Notes under the pieces: model-generated
What the model saw: only the letters and a program-made list of their open reading frames with translations
Told to the model about the DNA's origin: nothing
Databases searched by the model: none
In this document: piece after piece, positions 10,005-22,600 of the stretch
How positions within the stretch are numbered: position 1 is the stretch's first letter
Layout of the letters: the number at the start of each line of letters is the position of its first letter
Position numbers and translations under genes: made by a program
From: Sphaerolaimus hirsutus
Taxonomy: Eukaryota > Nematoda > Chromadorea > Monhysterida > Sphaerolaimidae
DNA: 64,000 nt
Assembly (NCBI GenBank): GCA_964036195.1
Contig: OZ038451.1
Span: 30,087,927 to 30,151,926, forward strand
Direction of reading: 5' to 3'

Positions 10005-10504
10005 CAGAGTTGTTAAAATACTGGTATTCTTGGAAAGTGTAAGCGTAAATACACTTTCCAGATTTTCAGTATGGATACCAAAAGTATAAGGTATTTTTAA
10101 AATACCCAGGAAAGTGTAAAAAAAAGTGTCAGTGTAAAAAAATTTTTAGAAAGAGGTCTCACTGTTGAGCATTAGATAACAACACTGTTTTCTCATTTAG
10201 ATCAATTTATCTATCATTTTCATTCATTATTTCACATTTTACTGGCAATTATGAAACATTTCAGACTGTAACAAATTTAGTGGTATGTAGTTGCCAAATA
10301 ATGGCACTTTTTCAGTGTTTATATTTTAGCAATTCCATAAAACAGGGCCATCTGAAAGAAAAAAAATACACTTTCTGTACCCGGGTCTTTTGCCCAGGAA
10401 AGTGTAAAAAAGTGTACGGGTGTTTTATGAAAGTGTAAGTGTAAATATAAATACCCATTTACCCGGGTATTTCGGGTAAGTGTAAATACACTTTCACAAC
10501 TCTG
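10005..10504. mobile_element. hAT-like MITE filled with GTGTAAATACAC
   Basis: Starts CAGAGTTGTTAAAATACTGG and ends ACTTTCACAACTCTG. It has a perfect 8-bp duplication GTATACCC (9997-10004 and 10505-10512). Phrases AAAGTGTAAGTGTAAA and TACCCGGGTA fill both halves. A second copy is at 63192-63969. Confidence 0.92.
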
Positions 10505-10537
10505 GTATACCCACAGCACAGACTACATTTCAGGTAG

Positions 10538-10543
10538 TTTATT
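10538..10543 (-). terminator. polyadenylation signal of the M4 gene
   Basis: AATAAA on the minus strand, about 80 nt downstream of the stop codon at 10622-10624. The spacing suits a short 3' untranslated region. Confidence 0.5.
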
Positions 10544-10621
10544 CACATTGTAAATCGGTTTGCAGGTGAATTATGCCATTATTACATAGGTAAATAGGTT
10601 GCCCAGACCCAGTATTTAAAA

Positions 10622-13600
10622 TCACTCCGTACAAATCCATCGACCATACCACCAATCCTCCGAACAGAAAATGCCCACTTGAGCCAGACTTTGAGTGACA
10701 TCGCTGGGATAAATCGACGTGTAATCGTACTCGCTCAGGACAACCGCAGATCTCAGACAATTCAACGTATCCAAGAGAGCTTCCGCCGCCTGAATTCCAC
10801 TTAGTGATTACCGTATTTGTTTGAATAGTTCCCCTCTTTGAATAATTCCCCCCTCGAATACTTCCCCCCTGTAAGACGAGTGAGGAAATAATAATTCCCC
10901 CCCCTCGAATAATCCCCCCTTAAGAGATTTGCTCAATTTATTGTGCCCAATTTGAACAAAAAGGGCACGTTTTCAGGTGAATAAAGCATAATTCATCAAA
11001 TAAGTTGATAGAAACATGGTTGAAATTGTTGACGAAATAATAATTCCCCCTCGAATAATTCCCCCCCCCTCGATTAGTTCCCCCTCAAAAAATTCAGACG
11101 AAATAATAATCCCCCAGGGGGATTATTCAAGCAAATACGGTAATTTTATGGGGTTTATAATGTTAAAAACCTTTTGTAATGAGGTTTTTTGAAGTTGTGG
11201 AGAAAAACTTAGAAGAAAGCTGACCGTAGTAAAATTTGTATCTGGCGCCCACATGCCCTCGCTTATCATCGTGTAATAGAATAGATCGTATGCATCGTGA
11301 ATGTTAGTTCTTTGTGACAGCAAGTAGAACACCTGAATGTGCGTTGAATGTGTCCTTGTCAGTTATTCGCTCAAATACGTTTTCACTATGTTTCACATTG
11401 CCAGTAATGTTACACCTTAATGTTGCACCTTAACAGGTTTTCCACCTTTTTCCATTTTCCAACTAAATTTTCTGTTTTTGCACCTTTTTCCATTTTCCAG
11501 CTCAACTTTCTGCCCCCCCCAATATTTTCCCAACATTTTTCAATATTTGATTGTAGCTTTTTCTACCATGGCATTTTTTGTTTCACTTCACTCAAAACAA
11601 CACATTTGCCTTTCATATTTTCCAGTTTCAGTTATTTTGTGCTGCTCCTGCCCTTTTTTATGTATCCAAATGAAATGAAATTTGAAAAAAAATGTTCTGC
11701 TTCCCATTGTATTGTAGACATTGTGGACTTTTGGACAAAAATTTTTAACGGAACATTTTTGGCACTTGCTGGAAAATGGAAATGGAAATTAAAAAATTCT
11801 TGCACTTGCTGGAACACTGAAAATTGAAAATGAAATGCCGGAAAACGGAATTTCATCTAATTTATCTAATCTAATTTATGTAAATACTGGAAGCAACAGT
11901 AAATACAATATCATGCCAAAGATTGAAAACTCTTAACAGATAGGAACAATGCACAGTTGTTAAAATGTACGTACATTTACTCGAAAAATACGCGTACGCA
12001 AGTACGCGGTAAATACATTTACATATATTTTTGGAAAAAGTAATGTACTCACGTTTACGCATACATTTTAAAAGTAAACGCGTACAGAGAAAATGTATTT
12101 TTGTTGCTAAAATCACATTTTTATGTTGCTAAAATAAGAAAATTTAGATGAAATCACATCATTTTTCTAAAAAACACTAAAAATTCACTAAAAACGACAT
12201 CTATTATGCGCTCCAGTGTAAAACTAACACTCTCACGTGTAAAAAGTAGTAGCTTTCCAGGGAAAAGTACTCGCTTTTACATATTCCTGGGAAAAAAGTA
12301 ATTTACGCATATTTACGCATGAGTACGAGTAAAAAAAAGTATTTCACATTTTCTATACTTTTTGGTGAGTAAAAAAAACTTACATTTGCATATACTTTTA
12401 AAAATAAATTCAGTAATTCTAACAACTCTGGTGGTATGTCACCCCCCCCCCCCTGCCATATATAGTTGTGGGGGTTAAGAGTATATTCCCCAAAAATTTG
12501 TTTTTTACACCCCTACAATGCAACCAGAGATATGGTGTTCAGCACCAACTCAGATAGTAGGTGCTTTTTTGACCCATTTTTTTGTGGTCCACCGAGTATG
12601 TATACCTATTTACCTTATTGAATATGCCACTGGAGAAGTGATTATCCATACCCTTTTCAGGAAAGTCATTAATGTGTTCAATACTCTGGTTATCCCGACT
12701 GGGTCTGTCCATAAATCGCAATGGTGTTCTATTTTTGGCTACCATTCCAATTTTCCAGTCTTCAGGGTAGCCCAAATAGTATTTCACTGCTGTGGCTGAA
12801 AATTGAAGATTATAAATCATGCATTTAATGAAACTAGCATTACTTTGTTCATACCTTGAAGCAGCCTATATGTACATATTGATGAACCCCCACACCTAGC
12901 ATAGGTTCAAATTTTTTGCATTCATCTGCATGCCTCTTCAGATTTTTCAGATTTTAGATTTTTGTAAAAAAATTGTCAAATGTTTTTTTTATTAATCCGA
13001 TTTTGGAATAAAATCAAACATGAATAAAATAAAATGAAGAAAATAGAAAAAAGAAGATAAAATAAATTAAGATTAAAATACAATTTCATGCAAATAAAAT
13101 GCATATCACGGCTTATTATTACCTACATGGTAACATGAATAAATAGAAGCTATACACAAAAAATGCGACAACCAAAATGGTGGACATATTGGAACCAAAA
13201 GAATCGAACCGGAATCGAACTTGAGAACCGGAACCGAGAACCGGAATCAAAAATTTTGAGGAACCGACGAGAACCGATATTCGAACCGAAATCTTTTTGA
13301 CCTGAGAACCGAGAACCAGAACCGAAAATTTTTAAATTCCCAACCCTAGTATCTTCTCTTTTCTTGGGTCAACTCATAGACAGAGGCAATGACTCCACCA
13401 ACCAGTAATGTCACAAAATGCCTCATTAATGCCTCCAGTTTGATTACGATCATAATTGAGGTTGGCATTGTGAGAATTCACAACGTGTGCTATTTCGTGC
13501 GCCACAATATCAACAGTAGTGAATGGATGATGTGTAAGGTTACCTGCATTCGAGTGAGTTTCTTTTTTCTCATTTGAAATAAAAGCAAAAGTATGCCAAT

Positions 13601-16600
13601 TTATGTTATTGTTGTGGAACAATGTTGGGCAACAAATGTAAGCAGTGGCAGATAACGGTTTTTAAATTAGCATCAATTATTATTTTAACAAATCTGCCAT
13701 TTACCGTATTTCCTCGAAATACCCCCCCCCCTCGAAATACCCCCCCCCCTTTCGGGACCAAAATGAAACAATCCCCCCCCCCCTCGAAATACCCAGAAAC
13801 AAAACAAAACATAAACAAAACAAAACTATGTTTAGTCTACAGAACCTTATAAATGGCGGTTTTTGTTGCATTTTTCGACGTCTGCGTACGTTTCAGACGA
13901 CTATTTCGTACTTGGTTTTCAAAAATTTTCTTGTGAAATAATAACCCCCCCTCGAAATACCCCCCCCCCCCTCGTTTAACCCCCCCCCCCCTCTCGGGAC
14001 CACTATGAAACAATCACCCCCTGGGGGGTATTTCGAGGAAATACGGTATTAACATTTTAAATGCAACATACCATCTCCAAACACGAATTCGTTTTTATTT
14101 ACAAAAGCATCTGCCTTGTCGTGGTGAACTGACATCTTAAGGGGTAATGCATATGATTCTATTGGGAATAGACCCTCATACCTGCAAGGAGAGGGGTCAT
14201 CTCAAGAGTAAAAATGGCATATTTATATTGCTGAGTAGCACCCACCTCGGACAATTCGCCTAGTAAAGTCCCAGTAAGGACAAGTGAAGAGTCTCATTTG
14301 AAAAGTATTTACATGGTCCGGCTGAAAAGTCCCTGGACAGTGCTCGCCATTCGCGCTAGCGGTAAGCTACGGTCAAAAAATTGTAACACGTTAAGATATC
14401 AGGTGTTTTGAGTTTTCACCAAAAAGTTCACCCCTCTAGCTCCACCCACTGCGGAACTGTGGGGGTTACAATTTCAGTCATATTGTACTGATGTACACAT
14501 GGTGCTCTAGCTCAATGCTGCTTTAAGTTGTGATCATGATACTTTGGCTAGTGTAAGCCACCAGTGTTGGCAATGTGCCAGCACTAAACAATATTAGCTA
14601 TGGTATCAGAAGCCTAGTCCATATTGCCATTACTGTCACTATTCCCACTACCAAATTCATCATTCTGCCTCTACAGTTGGTCAATACAGGTTAATACAGG
14701 ATGCATTTTGCATGCACACTGCTGTCAAACACAGGTAATGTGTCCACTACAGATTAGTAATGAAACAAATGAAATTTAATTGACATACCGTATTATGTAC
14801 CTCGAAATACCCCCAGGGGGTTTATTATTTCGCCAGCAAAATTTGAGGGGGGATAATATGAGGGGGGTTTATTCGAGGTGGGTCTATTATTTCGCCAGAA
14901 ATTTTCGGAAATTCTCCATACGCAGACGTAGAATAATCGAACAATTACATAGATGTAGGTATATGTGTTTACAGGCCTCTATAACTTTATATACACAAAA
15001 ACCCTTCCCTAACGTCACTTAATCATCAGTTTTAACGTGTGTTCTGCATTGTACATAGCATTCAAAAAATAACCCGTGATTTATATTTTCGAAAATCACA
15101 ATAAATATAAATAACCCGTGATTTATATATATTTATATTTTTTCCAAATTCTGAGTGATATATTTATATATATTTTTTAAATTTAAAAAAAAATCACTGA
15201 GAAAATCACTCATACTTGATACATTGTGGTGCAATGATTGTGCTTTATGACTAAAACATGCAATCTGTGCAAGAGAAATTTGCAGGGATATTCTCCAGAA
15301 AATCTCTCTGTTCATGTAGAGCATTATTGGGTTAAAATTGTATTTGAAGCAGGTAAATATTGTTAGCCTACACACACTAGTTTTCACCCTGACTTTTTTG
15401 AAAACTGAAATAGCCAAAAATGGTAACATGTTTCCATCAAGTTTTCCACTACTGAATGCTAAATACCATATTTCCTCAAAATACCCCCCTCGAAATACCC
15501 CCTGTTGAGAAATACCCCCCTCAAAATGGGTACTATGAACTTATAACCCCCCCTCGAATAACCCCCCTCATTTGACCCCCCTCAAAATTTCCACTCTGAA
15601 AAAATAAACCCCCAGGGAATAATTCGAGAAAATACAGTATGTTCAGTTTTCACAAATGGCATGAATTTTGATGGGGTGGTGTTGGCAAATCACTAGTTTG
15701 ATCACAACTCAAACTCAAATGATGGCAAATGGTGACATCACTATCAATTAGTTTTCATTTTGTATGTGACAAAAATGTAAACTGTCCTAGTAACTTTTTT
15801 TATGTCATCCTGCTATGAATTCTATGGTTATGTTTTAGGTATTAAGCATCTCTCTATCTGTTAACATACTTTTCTTAAAAAAAACATGACTTTAAATCAA
15901 AAAATGCCAATTTGATGTGATCAAAATTTTTCTACAGTGATTGCAAGCTCAGTTTCATCACCAATGAATCAGCTCAAGCACATCACCAATGAAAAAGTGC
16001 TGCGCATGAGCACCTATTTGGTCAAACGTCCATTGCCACAACCAGGCGCTATAGGTTGAGAGCTAAAAATTTGCAGTGCAAAATATTTTTGAAGTTTTCA
16101 TTGAGGTTGAACTGAAGGTTGAATTTTTCTGTGATATTTGCTTGATGTTTTCACTTGTAAAATACTGTATAAATGAATACTGCTTGTGGGATGATAATAA
16201 ATGTACTGTGGTATCTTAGAGTACATTTTTTGTGCTTGCAAATGGTAAATAAAGCCCAGAATATTGCTTGAAATTGAAATAAAGCGCAAGTGATTTTTTG
16301 AGATTTTTTTCGAGCTTAGAGTTATTTTTTCAGTAATTTAATTATATTTTCTGGAAACCTAGAGTGATTTATATATATTTATATTTTTTCCAATATTGGA
16401 GTGATATATTTATATATATTTTCCAAAAAATCGGTGATTTTTTCAAATGCTAATTGTACAGACCACAAACTGCGGTATTTATCATGTACGTTCACATAAC
16501 ACTTAATTTTAGGGGGGGTATGTCGAGGGGGGGGGGTTATCATTTCCTCAGCCGAAATTTAGGGGGGGGGGGGGGTTCGAGGGGGGTTATTATTTCCTCA

Positions 16601-19600
16601 GCCGAAATTTAGGGGGGTATTTCGAGGGGGGGGGGGGTTAATTCGAGGTAATACGGTACTTATTTACTGCACATTTCAAAACAACATTAAATTCACTGCA
16701 ATTCAATACAACATGATCTCAGATAATCACCAAAAACATCCATCACATTTCCCATGTTTCTTGCACATTACCCTGATCTGCATATTCATTTTACCTTAAT
16801 AGCCATGATGTTGATGAAAGTGTTGAATACTATCAGCACATTGCCAACACACTGGTGACTTATACTAGCCAAAGTTTCATGATAACAACCTAAAGCAGAA
16901 TTGAGCTAGAGCACCATTTGTACATCAGTACAATATGACTGAAATTGTAACCCCCACAGTTCCGCAGTGGGTGGAGCCAGAGGGGTGAAAACTCAAAACA
17001 CCTGATATATTAACGTGTTACAATTTTATGACCGTAGCTTACCGCTAGCGCGAATGGCGAGCACTGTCCAAGGACTTTTCAGCCCGACCATGTACATATG
17101 AAGAGTGTGACCGTGTGTTTCTAAAAGTGATAAAAGAATTTTTTTTTCTGAAATTTTTTTTTCTTTTTTTGAAAATTTATTTTTTATGATGACGTCATGG
17201 TGGAGTGTTTCCTTTAAGCCGGAATTAGAGCTCAGCGTCGATTCGACGCGAAATGACAACGTAAAATGACGTCGTAAAATTAATTACACGAGTGTGGATC
17301 ATGCTACGGGTCTACAATTTTCTAAGGATAATATATGAATCAATACCTTTATCATGTCCAATACTGAGTGTTATCAGCCACAACTAGAGCGAATTGAAAA
17401 ATCCAATTTTTATCATTTTTGTCATCATTTTACGTCAGGGAACTAACTTTACATTTCACGTCAATGGTTGCTTGCAAGGTATTGATTCATATATTATCCT
17501 TAGAAAAATGTAGACCCGTAGCATGATCCACATTCGTGTAATTAATTTTACGACGTCATTTTATGTCGTCATTTTACGTCGAATCGACGCTGAGCTCTAA
17601 TTACGGCTTTATACAGATGCATGGCATCTGCAACATACCATTCCCAGAACATTTCCAGAGTGGCCTGAGCACCTGCATGTACATCATTCAATGGACTGAA
17701 GCCTCCATTAACTTCATCTGCTGCCTAGAATTTTTTGTTTAACTTTGTATGTGTACCAGATTTGTTAAAAGTACCGCACTTTTTTCAAAGTATATGTAAA
17801 CATGATTCAAATGGAGTTGGAATTTGTTCCCTTTTGGCATTTTTGCCACAAAACACAAAAAATACTGTTGGTTGGCCCCCCTATTCGTTGACTTATTTTT
17901 TTCCATGATTATTTGTCATTAACATATAAATGAAATTTCATGGGATTTTTATCATTACATGAAATGTATTTCTAATAGAAACTTGCCTGTGCAGTACCAC
18001 ATGTAAAGTTTTTCACAATCGCTCTGACATCATATGTGTAAATATTCCATGCTTCCATGGTGCAAATGCCATTCTCATTGTAAACCTGACAAACATTTGT
18101 GGTGATAATTCATGTGGACAATGATGAGAATCATCAGCATATACACTCCAGAAAAAATGTCTTTAGCCCTATGGTTTTTTTGGTTCAATCGTGAACCAAA
18201 CATTAAATATGGGTCACTGAGGGGTGCAAGTTGCACCGTGCAACTCATACATAGGAGGGGTCATTATGTCCACCCCCCACAGTAGAAAATTTGGTCTCCC
18301 TCTTGCGTACATAGTAAATATTTCGTTAACTGTGAACGCAGCACCTTCTGCGATTTTTTTGTTGCATTTTTACATTTCACTAAATGCGCGTGGCTGTGAG
18401 CTGGCACGGTGCCAAGATTTCGTTTTGTTCAAAAAGTCAAAAATACACACCATGCCGGGTCGATAATTGCCTCCCACCCAAGACAGATGATTGTAAACAT
18501 GATGAGAAATCAGTGTTGGTGCAGAGTAGTGATGGAAAAGCGCCAGAAAAAAGGGCGCCAGGCGCCAATGGCGCCATGGCGCCATTCAGAAAGTGGGCGC
18601 CAAGCGCCAAGGGCGCCACAGAAAAAGGGCGCCAGGCGCCATTCGGAACTCGGGCGCCAGGCGCCAAGGGCGCCACGGAAAGAGGGCGCCATGGCGCCAT
18701 TTGAAAAATAGGGCACCAGGCGCCAAGGGCGCCAGGATAAATAAGTGCATACAACACCCTGCGTGTGCTAAAAGTGTTTCTACAGCACCCTAGTAAATAC
18801 ATGCATTCACTACTTAATTTGCGTTCTTGCTTAATGAACAAAGACAACACTAGCAACAAAAAAATTCGAGTAAAGTTCACATGACAATTCAAACACAATG
18901 GATATTGTCATTTGACAACAATCCATTCACTTCAAATTGACTTTACCAATCAATGTTTCCTTGAAATGGACATAAAACGGAATTGCAACAATTTGAATCC
19001 GTTTATTTATGATTTTGCAAGTTCAACGTTCCATCATTCTCGTCTTCTGATCTGTTAGACACATCTGATGAACCGTTGCACAAAAGATTTGTACCCACTC
19101 ACACCACTTCGTCTATTTTTCTGGCGAATACAGATCATCCATGAATGCGTTTTTCATCTTTTTTTCCATTTATACAGCACTCACCTTGAAACCCTGCTGG
19201 AGCCTTTTTGGCGCCCTTTAAAAGCAAGGCGCCAGGCGCCAAGGGCGCCACGGAAAAAGGGCGCCAAGCGCCAAGGGCGCCATGGCGCCTTTCAGAATGT
19301 GGGCGCCACAAAAAAAGGGCGCCAAGCGCCAATGGCGCCATGGCGGGGCGCCCTTTTGGCGCCCTCAAATGGCGCCAGCGCCATGGCGCCATTCCATCAC
19401 TAGTGCAGAGTATCAAGTCCATCGCAGAGTGATAAATATTTGAGCAGTGCATCACTTTTACACATCCCTCACAGACTTTTTCATCATTTTAACATTTTTT
19501 CCCTTGTTTGACCATTTTCCGAAAAAAAGCTAAAGACTTTTTTCCACTGGAAATTTGACTTTGGATGGCTGTCAAATGAGCATAAACACACACAGAAAGC

Positions 19601-22600
19601 TAAAAATTGACATGTGGCATAAAGGCACCTCAATCTACAAGAATTCATCCCATGTATACCCTGACACAGGTCGCACATCAGCTGGGGAGACATTTAATTT
19701 TTCTGTTCCCGATCAGGAGGCTAAAGACAATTTTCCTGGAGTGTAGATAACAAAAATACCCAGAATTTTGTCATGTTGCCAATGCCATAAAAGTGTTGGC
19801 TAGTTGCTTCATTGCCACCAGGTCCAGCACCAGTTTGCTCATATCCTAAAAAAATGCTCTTTGTATTGCACATAAAGTATTAGCGTGAATAATTCCCCCC
19901 TTGAATAATCCCCCCTCAAATAATCCCCCCTGTAAGATGAGTGATGAAATAATAATTCCCCCTCGAATAATCCCCCCTGTAAGACGAGTTAGGAAATAAT
20001 AATTCCCCCCTCGAATAATTCCCCCTTAAAGATATTTTATAATTAGTTGTGCCAAATTTTAACGGAAATGGCATGTTTTTGTGTTAAAAATGCATATTTT
20101 GTGAAATGACTTGATACAAAAGATGCTTGAACATACCCCCTCCTTTTGCACAACACCGGTTCAGTAAGTCAACAGAACTAACCCCTCATCACACCATTCC
20201 ACTGCCGGAGCAAATTGCCCTCATCGTCATAAATCGCGTTGGGAACGTTTTCAATGATGCCGTTTTCGGAACACCGGATGGACACATGCACAGCGAGCTG
20301 AAAGTGTCCATGCAAGAGTGAGATATAAAGAAAAAGGGAAAAACGTCAATTACGTAGACAAAATATTGATTTTGACAGTTGGAAAGATAAGTGAAGGTGG
20401 TTATTTAGTATTTACATATCCTCACATTTTTGATGGTGGGTGTCAATCGTTTCTATTTCAATTCAGATTTCATTGAACATTTCACAGATTAATGTTCAAA
20501 TACACGCTATGATTAGTAATAGAAAAGTGCCAAAACAAATGGCACCAAGCACCGATGGCACTATGGTACCATTCAGGAAAGGCATCACACACAAAAAAGT
20601 TTATGTACTCTTTTTCTCATTATTTTTTTCTCTGTAAAACCTGCTGGCAACGTTGTGGTGCCATTTTTGAAACTGCACATGAGCCACCAAGCGTGCACCA
20701 GTGGAGTCATTTGATAGGAAAAATGGTCCACCGGGGCAATGGTGCCACAGAAAAAGGGCGTTAAGTGTAGGATGTCAAAAAAAATTTTTTACGGAAAACG
20801 GAAAGGTAAAAATTTTTCACTTTACGGAAAACGAAAAACGGAAAAGTAAAAAAAAAAATTTCTGCCGGAAAACGGAAAGGTAAAAAATTTTCCTGCGGAA
20901 AGGTGGAAACGGAAATTTGACACCCTAGTTAAGTGTCAACGGTGCTATGGTGCAGCCCCTCCAATGACCTCAGCGCTGTGGTGCCATTCCATCACTCGCT
21001 ACAATAATTTTTCTGAACATTGCGCGTGTTCTATATAGTTTTATGAACTGTCAATTCAAAATTAATATGCAAATTAATGAACAGCCTCTGTCATGTCTAG
21101 GGTGTCAACAAATGAGGCGTCCAACTCTAAAAGTCGACAAGTCCAAAATATGAAAATTTCGAGTTAGGCCCGGAAACGTCATCTGGGACTACTTCTGCAC
21201 ATTTTTCATCATTTTCCATAAATTTTTTGACCTCACATGCCCATATGGCAAAGTGCCAAATTCGACATTTTTGGGGAAAAATGCAAAAATTTTGGGCAAG
21301 AAGTCGTCAAGTCCACTTAGTTTTGGGCTAAAAGGCGACAAGTCCATCCTCCGATTCTTTTTTTGATGGGAAAAAAACGCAAGAAATGTGATAAGTCCAC
21401 TATGGGCACCGATTTCTAAAAGGCGACAAGTGCATAATTTTCCCATAAGGCAGCCCATATTTTCCCATGAACAAAACTGTTCTCGCGTGCAAGAACGCGA
21501 CAAGTCCATTTCCCTCCCAAAAACAGTTTTGCTCTGACCGAATGGAATTTTATGGACACCCCATTTTTCACATATACGTTAAGATTAGGGGCTGAAAATT
21601 TGACACTTTATTGTCAACATATGGAACTTTATGAAAAGCATGAGAGAGCCAAATTGGACATGCACCACGGGCCTGGAATTGGCTCGGAAACTTAAAATGC
21701 GATTTACTCGAAATCACATTTTGTGGACTTGTCGACTTTTAGAATTAGACGCCTCAAATACTTATTTACGGAAGACGGAAATGGAAAACAAATTGCACTT
21801 GCCGGAAAACGAAAACGGACAAAAATTGCAACTGCCGGAAAACGGAAAAATGAAAAGCCAGAAAACGGAAACGGAAATGGCAAAATTAGCTGAAATTCTG
21901 CCGGAAATGGAAAAATTAGCTGAAATTCTGCCGGAAATGGAAAAATTTGCTGAAATTTTGCTGGAAATTGAAAAAATTGCAGAAATTTATCCAGAAATGA
22001 AAAAAATTGCTTGAAAACAGAAGAAATTAACATAAATTTGAACCTGCATGTATGTTTACCAGTGTAGCTGAGACAGAAAACAGAAAATTGCGCCTGAAAA
22101 TGAAAAAAGTTGGAAAAGCAGACAATTCGGCCAGAAAACGGAAAAAAAGCGGAGAAAACTGAAAATTTAGCCTGCAACAGAAAATGTGCCAAGAAAACGG
22201 AAACGGAAACAAAATTTCGGAGCTGGAAAGTGGAAACGGAAACGGAAAACGGAAAACGGAAAGTTGACACCCTAGTCATGCCTGCCATCTTTGGTAAATA
22301 TATATACCACTTCACACTTAAGACATATTTACCGTGCCCTCGCCACTCTCCTTGTCAACAAACACAATTGGCTCTCCAGCAACACTCTCAACGTGCATAT
22401 TGTTGCATTCTGCGCGAAGTTTTTGCTGGGCTTCAACAACCATTTGGTTTAACTCATCCATATTCACAGTGGGAAACTCTTCTTCCAGATTATCGATGAA
22501 AATGCCAGACTGCAAAAGTAGGTTTATCATTAGAGATTGGGTTGAGTTTGAGATTTGCCAAGTGGTTTACATCGCACAATCCAATGTTTTGTTGGCAAAA

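Noticed and set aside
18370..18898. Several long ORFs over the GGCGCC array on both strands
   Set aside because: Open in many frames because the repeat lacks stop codons. No domain, and the region is a transposon end with clear target duplication.
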